The position numbers and the translations under genes are program-made. A stretch of DNA of 64,000 bases from Cladorrhinum sp. PSN259 (taxonomy: Eukaryota; Ascomycota; Sordariomycetes; Sordariales; Podosporaceae): positions 1 to 64,000 of the forward strand of contig MU867113.1 in assembly GCA_033725935.1 (NCBI GenBank). The letters run 5' to 3'. The notes under the pieces were generated by a model that was given only the letters and a program-made list of their open reading frames with translations, did not search any database and was not told the origin of the DNA. Below, one piece after another: positions 34,601 to 46,291 of the stretch. Each line of letters begins with the position of its first letter. Positions within the stretch are counted from its first letter, which is position 1.

Positions 34601-35830
34601 ATGCTTGGCGACGCAAAGGGCGCCAGGTCCCCGGTGCGGGCCGCAACGGAGATCGTACTTGGCATCCATACCCATTCTCGTCGTCGTTGGCACCTCTCTG
34701 TACAACGACTCTCGTTGGCTTTGGTGAGCTAAGACATGTCGTTTCTCATTGGGATAACTACCAGTGTTACTAACTGGCACATTTTGCAGCTCGTGGTCCA
34801 AAACTCAATTCTTGTGCTGGTGATGCACCGTTCACGAAACAACCCCACGGGAACACCGCCAAGATATCTCGCTTCAACTGCCGTGTTACTGGTGGAGATT
34901 GTCAAATTAGTCTCAAGCTTAATTCTGGCCTCCTATGGCATTCACGCCTCGAACCCGACAAGTCCGCCATCCAAGATCATTGCCCATCTCTACCAGTCGA
35001 CCTTTTCCCCCGACTGTTGGAAGCTTGTGGTGCCTGCCGCGCTCTATACCCTCCAAAACTCACTGGTATACGCCGCCATCAGCAATCTCGATCCCGTCAC
35101 ATTCCAGGTTACCTACCAACTCAAGATCTTGACCACGGTTCTTTTCAGCATCGTCCTCCTTGGGAAAAGCATCTCCTCAAAACAATGGATGTCGCTAATA
35201 CTGCTAACCTTTGGCGTCGCCATGGTGCAAGTATGCGAGCCCCTCAATATCGCGGACTGGAGAGAACGATTCGTCTCAATCATGAGGGGACAAGCGGGGC
35301 CTTTGTCAAACACCTTCAAGGGTCTCGTGGCTGTTGTCGCGGCTTCCATGACGTCAGGGCTTACTTGTGTCTACTTTGAAAAGCTCGTCAAAGACTCGAT
35401 GGGTTCGGTTTCTCTCTGGACGCGAAATGTGCAGCTATCATTCTTTAGCTTGTTTCCGGCGCTGTTTATTGGCGTGTTGTGGCAGGATGGGGCGGCCATC
35501 TCTCGCGACGGCTTTTTCGTGGGGTACAATCCGACAGTCTGGTTCACCATACTCCTTCAGGCGCTTGGCGGATTGATCGTAGCGGTTTGCATTGCATTTG
35601 CAGACAACGTTGCCAAGAACTTTGCATCGAGTCTGAGCATCGTTGTGAGCTATGCTGCGACCGCTCTCATCTACCGGACGCCGATGACCTTTCATTCCAC
35701 CGCCGGCGCATCCATTGTTTTGGTCGCCATGTATCTCTACAATGGGCGCTCCGCATCCCCGGCCTCGCTGCTGCCGACCACCCGCGAGAGATACCTTGCA
35801 GAGCAACCCTTAACAGTTACGACTAAATGA
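34601..35830 (+). CDS. Golgi UDP-sugar transporter (SLC35A family, UDP-galactose/UDP-GlcNAc type)
   Basis: Exons 34601-34723 and 34790-35830 flank a 66-nt intron (GTGAGC...TACTAAC...TTGCAG), giving 387 aa. The join reads RLSLALLVVQNSILVLVMH, matching the conserved first helix of the family. About ten hydrophobic segments follow, with the signature TYQLKILTT and the late helix FASSLSIVVSYAAT (family pattern FATSLSIIxS). These carriers exchange cytosolic UDP-galactose or UDP-GlcNAc for lumenal UMP to feed glycosyltransferases, and so may supply the same compartment as the neighbouring GPI and sphingolipid enzymes. The exact substrate cannot be read from sequence. The basic 30-residue N-terminus is poorly conserved, and an alternative start inside exon 2 would lose helix 1. 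Confidence 0.87.
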
Positions 35831-35880
35831 TATGAATATTAACGTTATGTTTGCTGATTTTAACAGGCTTACTGAAGATC

Positions 35881-36075
35881 CCACGGTTTTCTCCGGATTT
35901 GGTCGACCCCGCAGCTCCGGGGTTTTCCCAAATTCGGAGGGTTTCGGTGACTTCCGCATTCGGAAGTTTGCTGACTCCCGCCAAATACTGGCGGGTTAAG
36001 GCTCCGGGTTGCAAACGGTCCAAATAGCTTTCGGGTGGCTGAGTCACCGGATTCGTACGGCAGAGCGGGATACCT
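35881..36075. other. Compact nest of perfect stem-loops
   Basis: Three hairpins follow each other: CTCCG/CGGAG (35915-35919 with 35935-35939), CTTCCG-CATT-CGGAAG (35951-35966) and CCCGCCA-AATAC-TGGCGGG (35977-35995). An outer pair, CGGTGACT (35945-35952) with AGTCACCG (36042-36049), could close the last two. The sequence lies 50-220 bp after the transporter stop. It may be a structured RNA, a foldback element or a boundary between converging transcripts; no family is recognised. Confidence 0.5.
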
Positions 36076-36341
36076 TGCCCCCATTACCTCCAACAAAGAG
36101 CAACCTAAAACTCTTCCTCACCCCGTTCCCGCGGTGTTGCAGTGCTGCGAGCGCAACCTAGCGGTTTGACCTGCGCGCGGACATTGCTTTTCCAAAATCC
36201 ACCGACGAGCATTTTCTCCTCCTGAGACACCACTAGGAACCCAATATCTTACTGCTCAGAGCCAACCCAGAGCCAACCCATTACGTCAGTCGCTTGAGGT
36301 CAAGGACATCATCTTTCCACCAAATCAATCCGAGAGAGAGG

Positions 36342-37022
36342 ATGAAGCCCAAAATCCTTCTTCTTCATGGCTCCGGCACAAACCCCATAATCTTCAAAAC
36401 CCAGTCCCGCAAACTGGCCGCGCTCATCTCTCCAGAGTTTGAGCTGGTCTATCTGACTGGCTTCCACGAGCGCGGTCCCGGCCCGGGTGTCCTTCCCTTT
36501 TTTGAGGGCGCCGAACCGTACTACAAGTGGCTGTCCGACGACACATTGGAAGAGGAGGAGCTCCACTGGACTTCGGGTCTTGAACAACTCCTTGAGGAAT
36601 ACGACGACAATGGTCCATTTGCGGGCGTGATTGGGTTCAGTCAAGGCGCAAAGGCCGGCATGTATCTGGTCAGACGGCTGGAGGAGGAAGGCAGACCAGT
36701 CGGCTTCTTTATGTCAATTTGCGGCACCTCACCATTTCAGGGTAGTTTTGAGGGCGAGAAGGGCGAGAAATACAGGCAGAGCTTGCTGCAGGGACGAGTT
36801 AGCAGGACACAGAGTTACCATGTCATTGGGAGCGATGATCCGTGGAGACTTCAAAGCGAGGCTTTGCTTGAGTTTTTTGACGGTAATGTGGCGAGGGTGT
36901 GCAGGTTTCAGGGCGGTCATCATATGCCTCTGGACAATTTCGCGAATAAAAAGATGGCGGAGTTGATCATGGAGGGTCATTACGGTCGGCGGGGACACCG
37001 GGTAGGGGACTCGGGGTATTAG
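36342..37022 (+). CDS. FSH1-type serine hydrolase
   Basis: This intact single-exon frame gives 226 aa starting MKPKILLLHGSGTN, the usual FSH start; an upstream in-frame ATG at 36294 adds 16 residues that do not fit the family. The fold is an alpha/beta hydrolase: oxyanion region LLHGSG, nucleophile elbow GFSQGA (Ser100), acid in GSDDPW (about Asp165), base in GGHHMP (about His193). FSH hydrolases act on small esters; some fungal members sit in polyketide clusters, but no polyketide synthase is present here. No signal peptide is seen, so it is probably cytosolic. Confidence 0.88.
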   Translation: MKPKILLLHGSGTNPIIFKTQSRKLAALISPEFELVYLTGFHERGPGPGVLPFFEGAEPYYKWLSDDTLEEEELHWTSGLEQLLEEYDDNGPFAGVIGFSQGAKAGMYLVRRLEEEGRPVGFFMSICGTSPFQGSFEGEKGEKYRQSLLQGRVSRTQSYHVIGSDDPWRLQSEALLEFFDGNVARVCRFQGGHHMPLDNFANKKMAELIMEGHYGRRGHRVGDSGY

Positions 37023-37744
37023 GGAGAAGAATCATGGGTGTAAAGGTAGATACAGCTGACAGTGGGTTTGCGTCACGGTGATGTATTAAACATATTATGA
37101 AACTGTTATATCAATGCTTCCCTTGCCCCTTTTACTGACGCTGAGCATTTTGAGAATTCAGTGCCACAGAGATAGAGCACAAACATTGATTGATTATGTT
37201 GAGCATATAATACCGTTGTGCCACGGGTGCAGTAGCGATTGCTTTTGCGTTCCAGAGATTATGCTGATACGAACCAATTTCTCTATGCGCAGGTCCCCTA
37301 TTGCCCGATCCTCGGCTTATATACATTGCTCTTCCCATCGTCACATTTCGAGGACTAGCACATATACCCCGTTCCTCCAAAAGAAACCACTCAGTCTTTG
37401 GGGGGAGACCAAGTGATGGCGCGTGATATTATCAATTTCTGGCAAAAAGAGAAGTGTACGGCCAACATTAACGGCAAGGTAAGGGAATTTATTTTAACAA
37501 CAGGCTTCGACTTGGATTATTTTTGTTTAATTCTCGGTTTCCATGATCCTACTCGTGAAATGTGTTTCTTTTATTATCGAGGACTCCAAAAACTTTTTCT
37601 CCAACATGAATTATGAGATGATGCATGCCGCTCCATCGCTGCCCCCCGTTTTCTCCTTCAATTAGTTTCCTCCACCGGCGGCCATCCTCCTGTCTCGCTG
37701 CGCATGGCGACTTGAAGCCAAAGCCCGACGCGCGCCAGAATAAG
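37023..37744. other. Intergenic between convergent genes
   Basis: Nothing recognised beyond short chance frames. Confidence 0.4.
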
Positions 37745-38246
37745 TTACGACAGGTGGACACACTGAGGGTTTCGTTCCCCCGGCTGGAAAGAGGACATAA
37801 AAGTAGTTAGCGGTTTGTTTCTTTTTATCTCTTGTCCATAATTGCTCTTCAATTCCTGGAGTCTTTAGGTGATTTACTTACGACTGACTTGCAGCACGCT
37901 GCCACCTTCTCGTTCTTACGAGCTTCACAGACTAACTGGAAGTCATTTGCTGATCCGATTTCAGGGGCTGGATTATGTTATCTTGTCAGCTTGCCTTGTT
38001 CGTCCAACATATTCAAGAGTATAACATAGGATGGGTAAGTGTCAGGTATGCAGGTATCATACGGTCAATACAGCCAACACCCGTGTTCTCAACTAGTGTG
38101 TTGCAACACTTTGGCGTTGCATAACTCAAGTACTGGCATGGTGAGTCCCCGCTCTGCCGAGGCTTGAGTGTCAAGGCTGGAGTGCCGAGCGCGAGGTTGG
38201 TGCAGAATGCCGCGATGATGGCTGTCGTGATGACGGATTTGATCAT
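37745..38246 (-). CDS. Class II-type hydrophobin
   Basis: Three exons on the minus strand give 102 aa: 38246-38063, 37967-37882 and 37783-37745. The introns are 95 nt (GTATGA...GCTGAC...ATCCAG) and 98 nt (GTAAGT...GCTAAC...TTCCAG). A signal peptide (MIKSVITTAIIAAFCTNLALG) and KPRQ linker precede eight Cys in the order C, CC, C, C, CC, C with spacings 9, 10, 15, 10 and 10. That is the hydrophobin pattern, and the spacings are close to class II proteins such as HFBI. Only the first half is visible as a plain frame; the DFQLVC and ACCKSV parts lie in exon 2 and the last Cys in exon 3. Hydrophobins self-assemble at air-water interfaces and coat hyphae or spores. The final 13-codon exon is the least certain piece. 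Confidence 0.8.
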
Positions 38247-39293
38247 GGTTCTGGTGTGAGAGGGTGGTGTGTGAGAATATGGTTGAAGAGAGTGAGCTGT
38301 GTACTGAGGTTCCATGTCATTTCTCTCTTCCATCGCGGAGGAACATTGAGGCTTTATATGGGATTTTATCTTATTTCGCAATGCCTCGAGCCTCAGATTT
38401 TGTAGGAGCGCGAGATTCCGATTATCCAGCCGGAGTTTGTACTCCCCGATTGAGGGCAGAGACATTCATGAGTTTCTTTTGTTGGTGCGGTGAGTTGAAG
38501 ATGACCGACATGTCGGAGTTGCGGAGTAAGCCGCTCAGCTGCATGTGATCTTGATACCGGACAGGCGGGCTACGACACATTATTTCTGCTTGCACAGACC
38601 TCAAGATGATTCTCAAGACCTGTCGAATAGACAACTGAAGTTGTCTGTACTGTCCATATTGTTTGATTGCGCATACCGAAGGGATCTTGGATATAAACTC
38701 GATCAGCTGCTGTCACTTTTGGGAAATGCATCGGGAGTGCTTCGGGGATAGTGAATACAGGATGTGGCGGCTCAGGCTGGACAAGAGGTAGTGTGCACAA
38801 CATAGTTACATGAAAGCTCTCAGAATCCCATCCCGAGAAAGCTCATCACGTTTCGTAGCGCAGACCACAGAACAGGCCTTGACCCTGACGGCTGAGCTAC
38901 CCCGCAGCTCGGCATGTTCGTATCCGCCGCCCCGTTTGTCTCTAATTGAATGTCTGTTCATCGGCGAAGGTTTCCGAAAGTTCCCCAACGGGTACCCTTG
39001 TTGGTCGGATGGAACTTCGTATCTGCAACAAAAATCTGCCAAGAGTCGTTTATGATAAAATGCAGTAGCATTTTGATCGATTCAGCTGCGTTCCAGAAGA
39101 CGGAAAGATGGAGTGACCAGCAGAAAGCAGGAAAGGTGGATGACGGACTTTTTCTTGAAAACCATGTCCTCGGAGTTCCACCCAGGTCCTTGTCATCGGG
39201 ACCACCACTGCACCTTCTTCTCCTGAAACAAATTGTCAATCAGTCCTGGCATCGAGAAAGAACGTCCATCCTCTTTAAGCCTAATTCAACGAC
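38247..39293. other. Divergent intergenic region between two secreted-protein genes
   Basis: Upstream of both the minus-strand hydrophobin and the plus-strand Thr-rich secreted protein. No ORF with coding character. Confidence 0.4.
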
Positions 39294-39856
39294 ATGCTTC
39301 TGCGCCTTTTTACCACGTTGTGTCTCGTCGGGTATGTCTTCTCGCTACCTGTCTCTCTCCTCCGTACTAATCCATCTCCTTCAACCAGCACCGTCTTGGC
39401 GGTTCCAAAGAAATCATCTCCTCCTGGATGTGTCGCCCACACCACCAAGCATACAAGCACCGTCAGCAAAGGGTCGACTACAACCACAACCACCAAAGTT
39501 ACCACCACGAGTCTCGCCAAGTCTTGCACCTTCACCGGCACCCAGACCATTTACTCCCGCAGCGGATGTGCCGTCTCATGCTCAACTGGATTCTGTATTA
39601 TTGATGGTATTTCTCAGGCTCGCTCCCAACCTTCACAGTTAAATTCTGACCATCATGCCTTTCCTCAGCCGGCGTTACCAAGTCCTGTGGCTGTCCTAGC
39701 GTCGCCATAGAGACTGTGACCACCACCGTCTGCCCCACCAGTACACCATGCTATCAGTGCTACACGGGATGGGGGACATTTGTGTATACTCAGCCTTGCA
39801 CCACGGGACCGACACTGCCTCCCCTGCCTTTGGTTACTTCTATTGGTGGGAACTGA
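39294..39856 (+). CDS. Small secreted Thr-rich, Cys-rich protein
   Basis: Three exons give 147 aa: 39294-39331, 39389-39606 and 39669-39856. The introns are 57 nt (GTATGT...TACTAAT...AACCAG) and 62 nt (GTATTT...TCTGACC...CTCAG). Splicing the 38-nt first exon completes the signal peptide as MLLRLFTTLCLVGTVLA. The mature protein has a Ser/Thr-rich stretch (TVSKGSTTTTTTKVTTT), likely heavily O-mannosylated, and then a Cys-rich domain of about 85 residues with pairs such as CAVSC, CGC and CYQC. The layout resembles fungal wall-associated or effector proteins of unknown function. No GPI signal is evident at the C-terminus. Confidence 0.72.
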
Positions 39857-40507
39857 TGACCTTGAAGATATCTTGGCAGGAGGCTATCAAACGTCTGGAG
39901 GTACCGATGAGGATATCAGGGGCTAAATTGAAGAGCCAAAAAGTTTTTTTTTTTTTATCGCGATGTGGACATATTTAATATCTGTGGACAGAGGGACATC
40001 ATCTTTTAAGAAACGCGTCAGAACTCAAAGTCCACACGTTGCTATGCTTCCTAGCGATTGTTATCAGGAAACAAAGGAACATCCATCCAATCTCGAACTG
40101 CGTCACAGCAACTTAGGCTCTTGCAAAAATAATCGTCCAATCTCATCACACGATAAAAGCCGTCTCAATATCAAGCAAGCAAGGACAGGACACAAAAGGA
40201 TGATGACAAAATTAGTATTAGCAGACCCCGGCCAAAGTCTTATTTTACAAAGGGGTATCTTGCCGCCGGTACAATACTTGATCCCAAAAACTCCTCGCTG
40301 AAATTCACCTTCCCACCACCCGAATTAAGTGCGAACTCCCATGACGCCAAAAAATCCATCCTCATTTTGCTGATGTATGGCTATGAGTGAAGCATGTAGC
40401 CCCAGCTTGATGCCAACCCGACCCTACCAGTCCCCTTATAATCCTGTATTACAACACCCGTCCATTACTATCATCCCCAAGAACAACTCAGCTCATGGCA
40501 TGGACGA
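39857..40507. other. Intergenic
   Basis: T run at about 39946-39956. No gene recognised. Confidence 0.4.
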
Positions 40508-41330
40508 TTACTTTCTTCCTCTGCCCCTGCCCTTGGTACCCGAACCACGCTCGGCAGCTTTGGCCTCCTGGGTTGACCTGCATACAGGGCAAGCTATGCC
40601 CTTCTTCCTGTTTGGGTGTCCACAGCGGGGGTACTCGTTGCGGGACAGGCGGTCGTCCCGAAGCCGCTGGTAGTTATCGCGGCATTTGCGGCATTTCCCG
40701 ATCCCTGGCTTATAGTGGGTGAGCGGAAACCAGTGCTCTGCGGTGGTACATTTCTGTTCCACCTCACCACTGGTATTGTTGATACGGCGCTCAAATCTTT
40801 GGGCCTCGTTGCGAGTGGGCTCGTCGACTTCCTGGTCCTCGTCTTCCAGGTCCTCGTCATCGAGAACTGTGTCGAAGGGCAGGGGAGTTGAGTTCTTACC
40901 GGAGCTGCTGTCGGGGCCTGCGACTTGCTGGTTGATGACCTCGTGGAATGGACGTCTAACGAGATTCTGACTGGCAAGTGGGTTGTTGACCGAGCGTCCG
41001 CCACCGTAGCCCGAGCTGCTCCAGTGCCCATCGCCGTTCCTGATCCCAAGCCGCATCGTCAACGGGCGGCTCACCCTGACGAGCGGCGCGTCGTGTGGAT
41101 TGCGAATCGTGGCTGGGACGGTCGGGATTTGAGGCCTTGCGTTCTGGCCAACGATGTGCTGTCGACAGTCAGATTGAACTTGCCCTCCCAAGAAAGAAAT
41201 GATGGAGAGTGGCACTTACCGCATGCGCCCATTGGTTGGATCCGAGCCGGTACATACATTCGGGGTGAATCTGACTGATTGAAAGGTTGCCGTTGCAGAC
41301 TCGGCACGGGCTCGGATTCGGGCGGGCCAT
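40508..41330 (-). CDS. Cys-rich putative zinc-binding protein, intact founder of the decayed 10.8-11.8 kb copies
   Basis: Exons 41330-41220 and 41158-40508 (minus) flank a 61-nt intron (GTAAGT...TCTGAC...GACAG), giving 253 aa. The N-terminus is MARPNPSPCRVC with a second pair element HPEC; the centre is Asn/Arg-rich and acidic (DDEDLEDEDQEVDE). The C-terminal module has KCTTAEHWFPLTHY, GKCRKC, PRCGH and ACPVC, followed by a basic GRGRGRK tail. The Cys/His pairs suggest one or two zinc sites and the tail suggests nucleic-acid binding or nuclear entry, but no known family is recognised. It shares general layout with the genes at 44075, 46292, 49054 and 50927. Decayed copies at 10.8-11.8 kb align closely with it. 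Confidence 0.78.
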
Positions 41331-44074
41331 TTTATATTGTCGGTTGGTAATCGTGTAGTGCGTGATCGTGTTGATGGTCGTAGATGGAAGCGAAGAATGA
41401 GAGATCTTCTGGCTCGAGACTGGTATTCTTGTGATAAAAGAGAGGCTGAAGGAAAGCTTGTCCGTGAGCTTGCTGTGGTGAGGAAAGAGGAAAGAAAATT
41501 CTAGGCCAGAAAGTTGCCGTCTTTTATAGACCAAGTTCATCCGAAGTCACTTCCAAATTCTGATGCAAAATTTCGCAGGAAGGCGCATCCAGTGAAAAGG
41601 ACCCAGGCAATCTTTCCAAATTGGTCACGAGGAAGGAGCTACCGATATCATGAAGCCGGGTTATCTAAACCTGTCCATTGTAATTCTGGTTGTTCCCCTG
41701 CTTGTTTGCCATCGATCTGATCTTGTTGCCGAGCCGACGTTCAGGTTTTTTGCGGTGATAGGCCAACTTTATCGTTCATCCCATATTGAAAGCGTATTAG
41801 CTTGCCCGTCTGATCTTTGGGCTTATCAGCTGCAGGTCATATCCTAGGCCTAGCAAACATGTCGAGGAGAGCCGCAGAATGTGCAAATGTTGTTATTCGG
41901 ATGAGAATTCTTCTAAGGCGAGTGAATCTTCAACACTTACGAAACTTGATGACCTATCCGATTTCTCCACCATCCATGGTGCAGTACATAATCGCTTGAT
42001 CAGAATTCTCTCATCATGAAAAGTCCACATGGATTACCAGATCTAGCACTTGACGAGATAGATGGGACAGCTACCCTCGTGATATATAATATTGAGCTTC
42101 CAGAACCTCAACAGAACCTATGAAGCTTTAATTTGCAAATGATGCCACACCTTTGGAAAGATGAAATGTGTCCGATCTATAGCAGTCGCATACCCAACAT
42201 GCCCACGGTCTCAACTGTTGCTTCCAAGCAGCAGAGCCTGGAATCCCCAGAGACTGTGGGGTCCTCGAACGGACAATTCCAGCATGATAATGAGGTGCTG
42301 AAGTCTCAAAGAATTCCGTATGCCATTGTCCATCAGCCGCAGTGAAAAGGTAGCAGCCAGGTTTACAAACTCCCCTCCAGGCGTGATGGGATGTTTTTTG
42401 CAAAGTAAAAAGCATCATTGGCGGGAATTTATATCGTTTTGTTGCCACGATAACAGAACTCAGCAACTATCGCATCCCAATCGCCGGCAGGAATACCACC
42501 AATTCATCTTCGTACCCTGAACTTGACCAAGTTCCAACAGAAAATTGCCCAAGACCTGCACTTCCAGTATCCACACCTTTAGCTTGCGCCCCCCTTTCAA
42601 AAGCGTTGGCAGTTGAGAATCCGACGAAGTCAAAAATCTCACCGACTTGGTGTTTCTTTCCTCTTTTAACAATCGTACAAAATGCAGAATTCGAGACGCG
42701 AGCCCCCGTCATGCCTAAGAAATATGGCAAGCATCCATCGGACGCTCAGCTTGAGGACGGTTTCGTCAAATAGAAAGACATCTCTTACACGCTGAGAGGC
42801 CAAAGCGACATTCCAAAGCCACAAGACGTCACAGGTCGCCGCCGGCAAACCGGTTTGTCTCTTCCACTGGCACTTTTCCTCACGTTCAACTTTTATCCTC
42901 TAATCAATACCAGAACCCTCCACACCCTGACACGGCACAATCAACACACTGACAACAAGCCTACGCTCCCTTCATGTACCCACCGTGCCGCATCCCAAGC
43001 ATGACGGCGCGGCCCGCGACCGGGCTTCGAGTACTATTATACGTCTCGAGACAAAGATTGATCCCGCATCACCTGCGAAAGGAAGCAACAAGTTGCCACA
43101 ATCTCTCTACGAAGGCAAAAACAACCTCAACGCGAGATCCCGCCCGAGGTTACATTTCTTAGGTATCAAGAGCCTCTGGGCCAAACAAACTTCCCCAGCT
43201 TCAACCTCCCAGACAAGGGTTCCCTACTTCATCGATTGTCAAAACTCGCGGGTGGAAATGGCAGGGACAGGGAGTCCTTACGAACATGATGGGGGCCAGG
43301 CATCGCACTCAAGTTCGCGTTGGAACTCGTCAAGGACCAAGGTGTCAGTCGCCTAGTCCGCCGTCTTTTCTCGCCTGGTCCGCCGTCTGTCCAGTCATTC
43401 CAAGGCAAACAGAAAGAGAGAGGGTCTCAATAGACAACGTTGACGAGGGAGACTATCCCGAAGAATGGGTCGGTGATGGCTGTCACTGTTGTCGTCGATG
43501 AGGATCGCCGGGATTAGTTAATGAACTGGTTGGGGAAGGCTTGACACTCGCTAGGCTTAGGGGACTCGGATGGCCATAAGAAAACAGGCAAGGAAAAAGT
43601 CATTTGACGCTATTTAACTGCTGCCAGTCAGGATTACAAATGGCTTACACTCTAATTCCACTGAAAGGTCGCGGTCGCATAAGTTGAAGCTAACACGACA
43701 TGAGCCGTCACGTCAAGTTGGTTTTCCAATCGTATGATTAATTCATTGTCAAAATTTGGCGCGAACTCAAGGTTTTCCAAGTTCTTGGGTGTCATCTCGA
43801 CCAGAGACCCCTTAGATGAGAAAAGAACTTGGCAACGATATCAGCTTGATCTGAAGAATCCCGCCACAGATATACCGCACCCAGACATGTGAAAGAGAAA
43901 GCTTTGGGGTCAATTTCGTTGCTGGCGGCAGCCTTCATTAGCATCTTCTTACTCGCAATTACTCAAGGGTTCATGTCCCTTTCTTAAATCTCCCCTCCGG
44001 TCTTTTTCTTCCACCTGCCTTGCACGATTTGTCCGTAGAACAGCCTTAATCATCCCCGCGTTCTCATCTCTCCC
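41331..44074. other. Long intergenic region
   Basis: One open frame at 42985-43356 (plus, 123 aa, starting MPHPKHDGAARDR) has mild coding character but no domain, signal or splice support. The rest shows nothing. Confidence 0.35.
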
Positions 44075-44848
44075 CTAGTTCATCCAACCTCTTTTTCCCT
44101 CATCAGTCTTCTTCTTCTTCATCTCTTCCCAAAACTGAATCTCGTTCTTACATTTCTCACAATCCTTGGCCGTATGACCCTCTCGATCCCCACCGCGCGG
44201 ACACAGACCCATCTCCCTGTTCTTCGGCCGCTGTTGCTTCTCCCGCTCAACGCAGGATTTACACACAATAAACGGCTTGATGAATTCTGCGGAGGGCTTG
44301 TCGGTGCAGCAGCGAAAGCACCAGCGCAGCTCCCCTGCCGCTGCCGCTGCCGCCGCCGGCACAGCTGCTGCCTTTTGGTGACCGGGTTCAGACTTCACTT
44401 CTGGCAGGGCCATGGCAGGTGGTGCAGGCATAGCAAACCCGGCCCCAGAAGCGGGAATCGGTCGTTGTAAGTTGTTCCATGTTGTTAGGCCAGGTTCAGT
44501 CTTTACTGTGCCGGGTCTCGTCACCGGGGTGGGGGGATTAGTGCCAGAAACCCGGGTAGGGGCCTGCAAGTTGCTGGCAGAAGTTGACGCCGACGCCGAA
44601 TTTATGTCGCGGTTAGCAACCCGGGTCTGCTGCGACTGCGCTCCTCTGCGATGGCACCAATCGCAAATCGGCAGGCGCCGGACTCTAAATTCGATATGAA
44701 AGTGGTAGGCCTCGTGGCGCTGCTTACAGATGACGCAGGCCAATTTAATGTCGTCGGGAGAGTATCTGCCCAGCCTGAAGAAGTAGTTGTGATTGTGAAC
44801 CATGTCCAGCAGTTCGCCGGTGGGTTTCTCTTCTGCTGGAGATTGCAT
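44075..44848 (-). CDS. Cys-rich putative zinc-binding protein (CPRGG family)
   Basis: This intact single-exon gene gives 257 aa. The start at 44848 (MQSPAEEKP) follows an in-frame stop. Module 1 (about residues 38-67) is CVICK...FRVRRLPICDWC. The middle is Ser/Pro/Ala-rich with poly-Ala. Module 2 near the C-terminus reads CFRCC, CKSC, LCPRGGDREGH, CEKC, i.e. C-x2-C-x15-C-x2-C-x16-C-x13-C-x2-C, with the same spacing as the 46292 gene except in the first loop. A Lys-rich helix ends the protein (MKKKKTDEGKR). Two zinc sites are inferred per module. Function is unknown. It lies on the same strand as the other family members. Confidence 0.75.
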   Translation of the reverse strand: MQSPAEEKPTGELLDMVHNHNYFFRLGRYSPDDIKLACVICKQRHEAYHFHIEFRVRRLPICDWCHRRGAQSQQTRVANRDINSASASTSASNLQAPTRVSGTNPPTPVTRPGTVKTEPGLTTWNNLQRPIPASGAGFAMPAPPAMALPEVKSEPGHQKAAAVPAAAAAAAGELRWCFRCCTDKPSAEFIKPFIVCKSCVEREKQQRPKNREMGLCPRGGDREGHTAKDCEKCKNEIQFWEEMKKKKTDEGKRGWMN

Positions 44849-46291
44849 CCATTGCTTTCGGTCTGTTCATGACTTCTGTATTAGCTTCCTACAGTATCCT
44901 TCGATCGATGGTATCTAGAAGTGCGCTAGGTATCATCATGTATGAGATATATCGTACTGGACATGATGAAGAGCCGTCGTCAATTGATGCCTCCAGGTTG
45001 TGGTTTGGCATCCGTCATGAGGACGTCGCTGAGTTTCGATGATGGTTTTTTTGGACTTCCTGATTTTTGAATTCATTCCGTGGCCTCAAAACGATAATGT
45101 TCAGTCGAAATGTTGCAAATTATGATGAACCCAGGAAACTCGCAGCAAGCTCGATTGAAGTTAAAAAGGTAAATTGGTGTATGGTGGGGTAAGAGGCGTC
45201 AAAGTTCGCAGAAATGTTGCTTGTTCATTCACACACACAGCCAATAGCTCAGCTGCTCAGCGCGACTGGCCAAATTAAAGCTTATTATTGGTAATCCACA
45301 ACAACCAACATCTTTTCAGTTTGGCGAAAATGCTGCTGGCGGGGTGAACTTGGGTAAAATACAGAGCTCCTGCACACGTGATTGACTCAACGAACACATC
45401 TCGCATGCAATTTGAAGTTGTCATACGTCCTTGATTTCATCAAGAGTTTGCACAATCTTCGCCTGTTCATGTCTCTAACACTATGACTCACTAGGACTGA
45501 CTGGATTTTGCCCTGTGTCAGACACAGCGATTGAGAGACATGAACATATCAGAGACCAAACCGCCTGGTGAGCGATACTTTAGTTATCCTCCGAATAACG
45601 GCCCACTCGGCAGTGTTACTTGCATATCCTTGCGTATCCATACCAAGTGCCAGTATGGTGGAACCTCTTGTAGTAATCGCCTTTCGAGGACTCCATAGGC
45701 TTGTGGGGGAGTCCACGGAAAGCGCCAGTTGGTTATGATAGGAGACTAGACGATAGGAAGTTGCTGCCGGCTGCGATGTATCAACGAGGCATGAGCTAAA
45801 TGGAACTTGAAACTTGCAAATAATTGGACTTGGGACTTACATATATATGTACATGTAAAGCAATGTTGGCAGGTAACACATGCACTGATAGCAACAGAAC
45901 GGTGGCTACATCAACATTAAAACGAAAAGAACACAGAGATGAACATAAGAGAGAAAATAAAGAAATCAAAGAGATTATGAGAGGGGAGAGAGAGAAAAAA
46001 AACTACTCAGACAACCACCATCATCGCACCCATTCCCTATCCATCCACCCACTCATGAAAAAAAGCCAACCTTTCTTTGCTCGCGGGTCTATCTCGGTTC
46101 ATCTCCCCAAAGTATCCGCCGCTTCCCATTTCCTTTCGCTCTGATGATAAATTTTACGCTCTCTCCCCTCATCCACCTCTTTGCTGGTTGGCTCATGTGC
46201 TCAGCTTCTGCTGTACCCTCAATGTCGGTGTTTGGACATCTCGCTGGCGGTCAAACAACCCGCACGGCCACTTCAGCGTGCAGCCCTCTGC
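44849..46291. other. Intergenic
   Basis: No gene recognised. A purine-rich stretch lies at 45910-46010. Confidence 0.4.

Noticed and set aside
36342..39856. Idea of a polyketide-type biosynthetic cluster around the FSH1 hydrolase
   Set aside because: No synthase, tailoring oxidase or cluster regulator is present; the neighbours are a hydrophobin and secreted proteins.
42985..43356. 123-aa plus-strand frame with mild coding character
   Set aside because: No signal peptide, domain or splice support; too weak to call a gene.
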